This document shows positions 7,890 to 14,740 of a stretch of DNA of 64,000 bases, piece after piece. The translations under genes were made by a program, and so were the position numbers. This stretch comes from Natronobacterium gregoryi SP2. Its GTDB lineage: Archaea; Halobacteriota; Halobacteria; Halobacteriales; Natrialbaceae. The notes below the pieces were generated by a model. The model ran no database searches, was not told where the DNA came from, and saw only the letters and a list, made by a program, of their open reading frames with translations. The DNA lies in assembly GCF_000230715.2 (NCBI RefSeq), contig NC_019792.1, forward strand, positions 3,162,001 to 3,226,000. Direction: 5' to 3'. How positions within the stretch are numbered: the first letter of the stretch is position 1; every line of letters starts with the position of its first letter.

Positions 7890-7953
7890 TACTTAAAGCC
7901 TTCCCATCGGAGAAGATTTTTTCCTCATTAGCAAATAATCAGTCCTAATTTGC
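7890..7953 (-). promoter_or_regulatory. dpsA promoter and upstream inverted repeat
   Basis: On the reverse strand a TATA-like CTTTAAGT (about 7891-7898) precedes dpsA. About 35-60 bp further upstream, GCAAAT (7931-7936) and ATTTGC (7948-7953) form a perfect 6-bp inverted repeat with an 11-base spacer in otherwise AT-rich DNA, a candidate activator or repressor site. Confidence 0.4.
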
Positions 7954-8145
7954 CATAGATTGTTTCCTATACTCGCACTCGGACTGATCGCGTTCGGGAC
8001 GCTACGACACGGCGTCCGCGGTGGGGTGACGCTGCGTCGTCGACGAGCGACTCTAGACTGACACCACTGGTCGCCAGACACACGCTGTCGGAACACGGGA
8101 ACTGCAAGCTACCGGCATAACAGTGTTCGATCCGTTTTTACTCGT

Positions 8146-9291
8146 ATGGCAACCGGATTTCGGGACGCCATCTCGTTTGGCAAGGCCGTCGTCGCAGGCA
8201 TCCAGGAGAAGAACGTCCCGTTTATGGCTGCAAGCATCGCCTACCAGGCGTTTATTTCGCTGCTGCCGTTGCTCGTGCTCTTGTTTTTCTTCGTGACGCT
8301 CGTCGGCGACGACGCCTTCGCGGCGCAGGTTACCGAGACGACCGAGGGTGTTCTCCCCGAGAGCGGACAGCTGTTGATCGAGGAATCCCTCGAAGACTCG
8401 CCGGCGACCGCTGGCTCGACAGCCCTCGGCGTCGTCGTCCTCGTATGGGGATCGCTGAAAATCTTCCGCGGCTTGCATACGGCGTTCTCGGAGATCTATG
8501 GAACGACAGATGCAGGCTCGTTCGTCGGCCAGCTACGGGACGCTTTCCTCGTGTTCGGAGCGATCGGCGGTGGGCTGTTCGCGGCTGCTGGCACCGGAAT
8601 CCTCTTCGCGTTTCTCCCCGACGTTCCCGGCTTCGGTCTGTTACAGTCGCTCCTGCTGGTCGTGGTTCTCACGGCCGCGTTCTACCCGATGTACTACTAC
8701 TTCCCGGGCGTCGACGTCTCCAAGCTGGAAGTCGTTCCCGGCGTCGTCCTCGCGGCAGTGGGCTGGATGGTCCTGCAGTCGCTGTTCCGGGTGTACGTCT
8801 CCATCGCCACCAGCTCCGAAGCCGCGGGCGTAGTCGGGGCTATTCTCCTGTTGCTGACCTGGCTTTACTTCGGCGGACTCGTCTTGCTCGCCGGTGCCGT
8901 CGTCAACGCAACCGGGACTGGCTATCTCGAGCCCGGCGACGAGACATTCGAGACGAACGAGACGGCTATCGCCGAGCAGAGTTCCGACCCTGACCGGCTC
9001 CCGTTTACCGACGCCCGACAGCGTGAACGCGATCACCTCGCCGAGCGTGTGTCGACCCTCGAACGCGAGCGCGATCAGTTACGCAACAACCTCAAAGCAC
9101 AGCGAACGCGCCGCTATCGACTCGAGGACGAAGTCGACGACCTCGAGCGACGAACTCGAAGTCTCGAGACCGAGAACGAGCGATTGCGGCGCGAACTCGG
9201 GAAACGCCGGAAACCAGCGTGGCAGCGGACGGTGGAAGCAGTCCTCGCACGCATCGGTGACGTTCGAATCGGCGTCGTCAAACGCGAGTAA
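8146..9291 (+). CDS. YihY/BrkB-family integral membrane protein
   Basis: The 381-residue protein has the YihY/virulence-factor-BrkB fold, with about six membrane segments between residues 30 and 265, including LPLLVLLFFFVTLVG, LGVVVLVWGSLKIFRGLHTAF, YYYFPGVDV and LLTWLYFGGLVLLAGAVVNA. The family was once called ribonuclease BN, but no nuclease motif is present and its transport or other role is unsettled. A hydrophilic C-terminal extension (about residues 275-380) is predicted to form a coiled coil from its Arg/Glu/Leu heptads (LERERDQLRNNLKAQ, LETENERLRREL). The upstream 7954-8145 stretch shows nothing beyond a weak T-rich promoter-like segment. Confidence 0.88.
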   Translation: MATGFRDAISFGKAVVAGIQEKNVPFMAASIAYQAFISLLPLLVLLFFFVTLVGDDAFAAQVTETTEGVLPESGQLLIEESLEDSPATAGSTALGVVVLVWGSLKIFRGLHTAFSEIYGTTDAGSFVGQLRDAFLVFGAIGGGLFAAAGTGILFAFLPDVPGFGLLQSLLLVVVLTAAFYPMYYYFPGVDVSKLEVVPGVVLAAVGWMVLQSLFRVYVSIATSSEAAGVVGAILLLLTWLYFGGLVLLAGAVVNATGTGYLEPGDETFETNETAIAEQSSDPDRLPFTDARQRERDHLAERVSTLERERDQLRNNLKAQRTRRYRLEDEVDDLERRTRSLETENERLRRELGKRRKPAWQRTVEAVLARIGDVRIGVVKRE

Positions 9292-9346
9292 CTGGGCTGG
9301 ACCGGGAGTCGGGAGATTGTAGTAGCTCGCGAGCACATCGACGGTC

Positions 9347-9760
9347 GTGTCGAACCCGGTACGCGAGACGCGACGGCGACTCCGCGAGGACCACGGCTCG
9401 ATCGTCGCAACCGTCGACTGCTGTGCCGACGCCGTCGCCGAACCCTGGGACACTGCACGAACGACGAACCGCGATGCGCTCGTGGACGAGTTCCGATCGG
9501 AACTCGAGACGGCGGGCGTACTCGAGGAGTTTCCGGCGGTCCTCGAAGACGCCGTCGACGCGACGGGGTACGAACTGCAGGCCCAACCGATCCCCGGCCC
9601 GCCGTACGTCGTCGTGACTAGCCGCGGACCGATGCTCCGGGCGACAATCGATCCCGGTCGGCTGGTGATCCGGTTTGACGCCTTCGAGGTCGTTCGCACC
9701 GACCGCGGAGCGAGCTACCGGCGTCGTGACGGGGTCGAACTCGTGGTTGCACTCGAGTAA
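9347..9760 (+). CDS. Small conserved haloarchaeal protein, 137 aa
   Basis: The product starts with a GTG codon (VSNPVRETRRRLREDHGSI) and has a C-terminal beta-rich half (PYVVVTSRGPMLRATI, LVIRFDAFEVVR). It lacks membrane segments, a signal peptide and a metal site. I do not recognise a characterised family. It follows the YihY/BrkB gene by 55 bp in the same direction and may be co-transcribed. Confidence 0.6.
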   Translation: MSNPVRETRRRLREDHGSIVATVDCCADAVAEPWDTARTTNRDALVDEFRSELETAGVLEEFPAVLEDAVDATGYELQAQPIPGPPYVVVTSRGPMLRATIDPGRLVIRFDAFEVVRTDRGASYRRRDGVELVVALE

Positions 9761-9892
9761 CGTCTTGCTGATTTCTCCCGATCGGGTAGTCATTTCCACG
9801 TGCGACGACTGTTTCTCTCCCTCGAGTGCGCGCACAAAATACAGGCTCTCCGGGGAACGATGGTGGCGGTCGACACACGACGCGTCGCCGTC

Positions 9893-9977
9893 TGATACGG
9901 ATTGCTGTCCCAGCTCGTCGGTGTAACTGCTTGTGTCGCGGAGTGCGCCGGCACTGGCTGGCAGGAAACCGTCCGAG
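9893..9977. repeat. Family 2 hairpin repeat, degenerate copy
   Basis: It starts TGATACGGATTGCTGTCCC and ends GGCAGGAAACCGTCCGAG, matching the two ends of the family 2 elements. The central GCGCGACC stem has decayed. The remainder of the 9761-10074 interval contains nothing else recognisable. Confidence 0.5.
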
Positions 9978-10074
9978 GCCGTCCGACACGACGGGTGTCG
10001 TCGAACGACATGCGTTTCGCTCGAGTAGCTACCACTCCGGACTCTTAGTAATGTCGAATACACAGTTAGGTCTT

Positions 10075-10118
10075 GTTAATAATATCGTTAGATTCATTAC
10101 TAACTCTCCGCAAGGGGG
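10075..10118 (+). promoter_or_regulatory. Inverted repeat and Shine-Dalgarno before the His-rich lipoprotein
   Basis: GTTAATAAT (10075-10083) and ATTACTAAC (10096-10104) form a 9-bp inverted repeat with one mismatch and a 12-base spacer in AT-rich DNA. A purine-rich AAGGGGGTG follows and is spaced as a ribosome binding site for the ATG at 10127. Related GTTAnTAAC words recur in the promoter of the next gene, which suggests a shared metalloregulator. Confidence 0.45.
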
Positions 10119-10126
10119 TGTTACAG

Positions 10127-11077
10127 ATGACTGACGCACCACATTCGACGTCCCGCCGAACGCTACTCGCGACGACCGGTTCGCTGACTGCACTCGGTGT
10201 CGCCGGTTGTCTCGGCGACGACGGTGACGGCGACGACCACGGCGATGAGCACGACGACGATGACGATCACGACGACGACCACGATCACGACGACGACCCC
10301 GATCACGGCGACGTCTACGACGAGATCGGCATCGAAGAGTTCGAAGTACTCGACCGCGACCACGAAGAGGACATCCTCGTCTACGTTCACGGCGATCACT
10401 GGCACGACGACCCGCTCGAGGTACCCCACGACGACAACCTCTCGCTCGGTGCCTACGTCGAAGACGAGGAGGGTGACGAGGTCGAACTCGGTGACGAACT
10501 CGAACTGACTGGCGAAGTCGTCGAGGGAGCAAACGAGATCGTCGAGATCGAGTCCCACGGCGATCACATCCACGTCCACGGCGAGGAAGACGGCTTCACG
10601 GACGTCGTCTTCCAACTCGTCGAGGACGGCGACGTCGTCTACGAGACGCCCGAACTCGAGACGGAGGTCGGCCACCACGACGACGGTCACGATCACGGCC
10701 ACGTCGAGGTCGAGGATCTCGAGATCGTCGATCGGTCGGACGACGAAGTCGTCGCGGACGTCCACGACGACCACTGGCACGGCGAACTGCCACATATTCA
10801 CGTCGATGACAACGTCTCGCTGGGTGCGGTGTTCACCGACGATCACGGCGACGAGATCCCGATCGGCAGCAACGAGGAGTACGCACTCGCTGTCTCGGTC
10901 GCTGACGACGCCGAAGGAGGTATCGTCGAGATCGATTCCGACGAGCACTGGCACGGCGACCACGTCCACATCTACGGTGAGTCCGAGGGCGAGACGGAAG
11001 TCGTCTTCAAGCTCTGGCACGACGACCACGCCGACTGGGAGAGCCCGCCGATCGAGGTCGAAGTCGAAGACCACTGA
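10127..11077 (+). CDS. His/Asp-rich Tat lipoprotein with two repeated domains, putative metal-binding
   Basis: The 316-residue precursor has a twin-arginine signal (SRRTLL, residues 9-14) and a lipobox ending at Cys28 (LGVAGC), so it should be anchored outside the membrane. Residues 31-62 are almost only Asp, His and Gly. Two homologous domains follow, about 70-181 and 196-314, each with an HWH motif (DHWHDD, DDHWHGELP), a GDE-containing strand, HVHGEEDG or HIYGESEG and a VVF(Q/K)L strand; a His-rich linker (HHDDGHDHGH) joins them. A third copy of the domain is embedded in the neighbouring substrate-binding protein. Its position before an ABC metal uptake operon suggests it gathers Zn, Mn or Ni for the transporter; the metal is inferred. 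Confidence 0.8.
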   Translation: MTDAPHSTSRRTLLATTGSLTALGVAGCLGDDGDGDDHGDEHDDDDDHDDDHDHDDDPDHGDVYDEIGIEEFEVLDRDHEEDILVYVHGDHWHDDPLEVPHDDNLSLGAYVEDEEGDEVELGDELELTGEVVEGANEIVEIESHGDHIHVHGEEDGFTDVVFQLVEDGDVVYETPELETEVGHHDDGHDHGHVEVEDLEIVDRSDDEVVADVHDDHWHGELPHIHVDDNVSLGAVFTDDHGDEIPIGSNEEYALAVSVADDAEGGIVEIDSDEHWHGDHVHIYGESEGETEVVFKLWHDDHADWESPPIEVEVEDH

Positions 11078-11205
11078 TCTACGTCCCCCGTTCGTCTCCA
11101 TCCTCTAGTCGGTCGTCGCACCGGCGCTCGCTCCGTTTCGTTTTCGACCTCGTACTGCGAGAGTCCCGACTGTTACTAACCCGACTCCACCGACTGCCAC
11201 CAGTT

Positions 11206-11238
11206 GTTAAATAACTCTTACAATATAATAATACTTTT
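11206..11238 (+). promoter_or_regulatory. AT-rich promoter of the metal ABC operon
   Basis: The segment contains the near-palindrome GTTAAATAAC (11206-11215) and an AATATAATAATAC TATA-like region about 25-40 bp before the ATG at 11263. GTTACTAAC (11172-11180) lies slightly upstream. These resemble the words in front of the preceding lipoprotein gene. Confidence 0.45.
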
Positions 11239-11262
11239 AACCACGAGCGCGTACTGTCACAC

Positions 11263-12657
11263 ATGAAACTATCACGCCGTTCGCTGCTCTGCGCGAGCAC
11301 CGGTGCACTCGCGCTGGGGACGGTCGCCGGCTGTCTGAGCGAGCCCGGCGAGGATGGAAGCCCCGGCGAGACAGAGGGGTACGCTGCGTTTTTCACCCTC
11401 TGGGACTGGACGGAAGAGATCGTCGGCGACGAGATAGAGATCACGAACCCGGTCGACGTCGGCGAGATGGGACACGGCTGGGAGCCGCCGGCCGACCTCC
11501 AGCGCAATGTCGCCGGGTCGGATGTCTTCGTCTACCTCGACACGCCCGAGTTCTCCTGGGCCCAGGACATCGCGGACGAGATTGCAGACGAAGATGTCGA
11601 TACGGTGCTAATCGACGCGATGGGCGGTCTCGAGAACCAGCTACTGCCGATGAACGAGGAGACGGAGGCCGACAGGGAGCCTGCCGACGCCGAGTTCGAT
11701 CCCGAGACGGTCTCGATCGGCGACTTCGCCGTCTACGACGGACAGACGGGGGACGAGACTGCAGACTGGCATATCGACCACTGGCACGGAGAACTGCCGG
11801 CGATCCCCGTCGACGGCTCCGCCGCCGTCGAGGGCATCTTCGAGGACGACGAGGGGCGGGTTCTCCCGGTCGGAACAGACGAACAGTTCCAGTTCGACGC
11901 CCGGATCGTCGACGGCGCGAACGAGGATGTCCTCGAAATCGCGTCGGAGGGCGACGAGGTGATCTTCCACGGCGAAGAAACCGGTCGGACCAGGGTCGTC
12001 TTCGAACTCGTCGCCGACGGTGAGGTCGTCTGGGACACGAGCGCCGACAACGTGACCGCCGAAGTCGTCGAGGAACTCGGAGACGATGCCGCACCGGATT
12101 TCTACGATCCCCACGTTTGGGCCGATCCCGTCCTGGCCCAGCGGATGGTCGAGACGATCGCCGACGGACTCGGCGAGGCGGACCCGGACAACGCTGAACT
12201 GTACGCAGCCAACGCTGCAGACTACGTCGAGCGACTCGAGGACGTTCACGACCAGTTCGAACAGCTCGCGGCGGACGCCGAGCGCGACGTAGCGGTCCTC
12301 GCGGGCCACGACGCGTTCCAGTACCTCGAGAAGCGCTACGACTTCGAGATCCACACGCCGGTCGGGATCTCGCCCGACGCCGCCGAGACCGAGTCGGACA
12401 TCTCTGAGTCGATCTCGGTCGTCGAGGAGCTCGACATCGATACGATTCTCTACGATCCCTTCGAGACACCGGACCCAGACGAGGACATCCCACAGATGGT
12501 CGAATTGCTACTGGAAAACACAGACGCCGACGAGTACGCACCGGTCACCCCCGCCGAGGGGACCACAGCCGAGTGGAACGAACGGGGCTGGGGCTGGATC
12601 GAACAGATGGAAGAGGTTACGATCCCCTCGCTCCGGCAGGCCCTGGGCGCGGAGTAA
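11263..12657 (+). CDS. ZnuA/TroA-family metal-binding lipoprotein of an ABC importer, with inserted domain
   Basis: The 464-residue protein has a Tat lipoprotein signal (SRRSLL, lipobox VAGC, Cys24). Cluster A-I metal-binding features are GHGWEPP (His71), DPHVWADP (His284), the helix with LAGHDAFQYLEKRY and the C-terminal DPFETPD. Between residues about 150 and 269, exactly where ZnuA proteins carry a short His-rich loop, lies a complete domain (HIDHWHGELPAIPVD, VIFHGEETG, VVFELVADG) homologous to the repeats of the preceding lipoprotein. The mature protein presumably delivers Zn or Mn to the permease encoded downstream; the metal cannot be decided from sequence. Confidence 0.9.
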   Translation: MKLSRRSLLCASTGALALGTVAGCLSEPGEDGSPGETEGYAAFFTLWDWTEEIVGDEIEITNPVDVGEMGHGWEPPADLQRNVAGSDVFVYLDTPEFSWAQDIADEIADEDVDTVLIDAMGGLENQLLPMNEETEADREPADAEFDPETVSIGDFAVYDGQTGDETADWHIDHWHGELPAIPVDGSAAVEGIFEDDEGRVLPVGTDEQFQFDARIVDGANEDVLEIASEGDEVIFHGEETGRTRVVFELVADGEVVWDTSADNVTAEVVEELGDDAAPDFYDPHVWADPVLAQRMVETIADGLGEADPDNAELYAANAADYVERLEDVHDQFEQLAADAERDVAVLAGHDAFQYLEKRYDFEIHTPVGISPDAAETESDISESISVVEELDIDTILYDPFETPDPDEDIPQMVELLLENTDADEYAPVTPAEGTTAEWNERGWGWIEQMEEVTIPSLRQALGAE

Positions 12658-12711
12658 GAGGAAAATGGAAGACCTAAACGCACGAGCGACGGAAAGGAGA
12701 GTGAACTACCA

Positions 12712-13452
12712 GTGACATCGGTCGTCGACGTTCGAAACGTCTCGTTTGCCTACGGAGACTCGCTGGCCCTCGAGGAGGTGACTCTCACCGTCGAGAACGG
12801 TGATTTTCTCGGACTCATCGGGCCGAACGGCTCCGGGAAGACGACGCTGTTGCACGTCATGCTCGGACTGCTCTCTCCCGACAGCGGCTCCGTCCGGCTG
12901 TTCGACCAGCCGATCGAGGAGTTCGAGGCCGGCGAACGGATCGGGTACGTCTCACAGAAGGCGACCGACCGCGGTGGGACGATGCCCGTCACCGTCCGCG
13001 AGTGCGTCCTGATGGGGCGGTTCGCCCACGTCGGACACGGCCGGCTGAACGACGAAGACCACGAGACCGTGGCTGACGCACTCGAGACGGTCGGCATCGC
13101 CGACCTCGCTGACCAGCAGATGAACCAGCTCTCTGGCGGCCAGCGCCAGCGCGCTTACATCGCGCGTGCACTCGCCTCCGAGGCCGACCTGCTCGCGCTG
13201 GACGAACCGACCGTCGGCGTCGACGCCGAGTCCCGCGACGAATTCTACCGGTTGCTCGACTCGCTGAATCGGTCGGGGATCACGATCATCCTGATCGAAC
13301 ACGACATCGGCGTCGTCACCGATCGGGCCAACCGGATCGCGTGTATCAACACGGAACTGTACCACCACGGCGACACGGAGTCGTTCGTCGAGAGCGAGGC
13401 CCTGAGCGAAGCCTACGGAAAGACTGGCGAGATCGTCCACCACCACCACTGA
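12712..13452 (+). CDS. Metal ABC transporter ATP-binding protein (ZnuC-like)
   Basis: The 246-residue ATPase has Walker A GPNGSGKTT, Q-loop (YVSQK), signature LSGGQRQR, Walker B LLALDEPT and the switch His in LIEHDIG. It energises uptake by the adjoining permease at the cytoplasmic face. Translation starts with a GTG at 12712, with an AAGGAG sequence about 12 bp upstream. It ends in a natural His run (VHHHH), in keeping with the His-rich tails and loops of the other proteins of the locus. The permease gene begins 1 bp after the stop. Confidence 0.93.
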   Translation: MTSVVDVRNVSFAYGDSLALEEVTLTVENGDFLGLIGPNGSGKTTLLHVMLGLLSPDSGSVRLFDQPIEEFEAGERIGYVSQKATDRGGTMPVTVRECVLMGRFAHVGHGRLNDEDHETVADALETVGIADLADQQMNQLSGGQRQRAYIARALASEADLLALDEPTVGVDAESRDEFYRLLDSLNRSGITIILIEHDIGVVTDRANRIACINTELYHHGDTESFVESEALSEAYGKTGEIVHHHH

Positions 13453-13453
13453 G

Positions 13454-14644
13454 ATGACGGGAAGCAAAGATCACGACCACGACCACGACGACGAGAGCAG
13501 CGATACGCACGAAACCGCTGCAGTCGACGGCGGCACTGCCGCCTACGGTGGGCCGACGATCCGCTCGAGGCCGTCACATCTCCGCCGAAATATCGAACTC
13601 ATCGGGGTCGCACTCGTCGGCGTCCTTGCAGCCGCGATGATCGGCTTCATCGCCCTCGATTGGCTCCGACGGTACCCGGGTGCGGACGCGTTCGGTCCGC
13701 TCGAGGCAGTTTACTCGGCGACCGGAATCGATCCCGCGGCTGGCTACCTGTTCGACCAGTTTCTGATCGCGGGAGAGTGGATCGACCACTTCCTGGGAAC
13801 GGAAGTCTTCCAGTACGCGTTCATGTGGCGCAACATCGCGACCGGCGTCCTCGTCGGCGTCGTCGCGCCGCTCGTGGGAACGTATCTCGTCCACCGACAG
13901 ATGGCGTTGATCGGCGAAACCCTGGCCCACACCGCGTTCGCGGGCGTCGCGGTCGGCCTGCTGTTCGTCGCCGTCACCGGTTGGCAGGGATCGTTGCTGT
14001 ACGTCGCACTCGTCGTCAGCGTAATCGGGGCGCTTGGCGTCCAGTGGCTGACCGAACGGACGAACTCCTTTGGCGACGTACCGATCGCGATCATGCTCAC
14101 CGGCAGCTTTGCGGTCGGAACGTTGCTGATCAGTTGGGGACGCGGATTCATGTCCATTGGCGTCGACATCGAGGAGTTTCTCTTCGGGAGCCTCTCGGTC
14201 GTCTCGGCGAGCGGTTCGCGACTGATGGCAGCCCTAACCGTCGGAGTCGTCGCCATCGTCGCCGTCACGTACAAACAGTTGCTGTTCATCACCTTCGACG
14301 AACAGGCCGCCCGCGTCGCCCGACTCAACGTCTCGGCATACAACACGCTGCTCGTGGTGATGACGGCAGTCGTCGTCGTCGGCGCGATGCAGGTGCTCGG
14401 CGTCATCCTCGTCGCCGGCATGCTCGTGATCCCCGTCGCGGCGGCCTCACAGATCGCCCACAGCTTTCGGGAGACGCTGTTCCTCTCGATCCTCTTCGGA
14501 CAGCTGTCTATCCTCGGTGGGTACACGTTCGCGCTGACACAGAGCCTTCCGTCCGGTGGCTCGATCATCGTCGTCGCTATCGGAATCTACCTGGCAGCGA
14601 TCGCCGTCTCCGATCGCTCCGGAGCGGCAATCTCGCTCCACTGA
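13454..14644 (+). CDS. Metal ABC transporter permease (ZnuB-like)
   Basis: The 396-residue protein belongs to the ABC-3 permease family, with about eight or nine membrane segments and the coupling-helix region containing GETLAHTAFAGVAVG. The first 25 residues are hydrophilic and His/Asp-rich (DHDHDHDDESSDTHE), probably a cytoplasmic metal-sequestering tail, and the N-terminal portion is longer than in bacterial ZnuB. It lies 1 bp after the ATPase gene, so the two are surely co-translated. With the lipoproteins upstream it forms a complete binding-protein-dependent importer. Confidence 0.92.
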   Translation: MTGSKDHDHDHDDESSDTHETAAVDGGTAAYGGPTIRSRPSHLRRNIELIGVALVGVLAAAMIGFIALDWLRRYPGADAFGPLEAVYSATGIDPAAGYLFDQFLIAGEWIDHFLGTEVFQYAFMWRNIATGVLVGVVAPLVGTYLVHRQMALIGETLAHTAFAGVAVGLLFVAVTGWQGSLLYVALVVSVIGALGVQWLTERTNSFGDVPIAIMLTGSFAVGTLLISWGRGFMSIGVDIEEFLFGSLSVVSASGSRLMAALTVGVVAIVAVTYKQLLFITFDEQAARVARLNVSAYNTLLVVMTAVVVVGAMQVLGVILVAGMLVIPVAAASQIAHSFRETLFLSILFGQLSILGGYTFALTQSLPSGGSIIVVAIGIYLAAIAVSDRSGAAISLH

Positions 14645-14707
14645 TCCTGTCCCGATTCGTCGGACGGAGACACCCCCGCTCTGGCCACCCGGTGGGACAC
14701 AGGGGCG

Positions 14708-14739
14708 GATTTAACCTGTTCGGGAACGACTGCCCGAAC
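14708..14739 (+). promoter_or_regulatory. TATA box and palindromic operator of the acyl-CoA synthetase gene
   Basis: A TATA-like GGATTTAACC (about 14708-14716) is followed by GTTCGGG (14718-14724) and CCCGAAC (14733-14739), a perfect 7-bp inverted repeat with an 8-base spacer that ends one base before the ATG at 14741. The gene is therefore leaderless, and a protein bound here would cover the initiation site. Confidence 0.5.
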
Positions 14740-14740
14740 G

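Noticed and set aside
10163-11101. 312-codon reverse frame opposite the His-rich lipoprotein
   Set aside because: The Val/Asp-rich peptide is the mirror of the His/Asp codon repeats on the other strand; no start context or domain.
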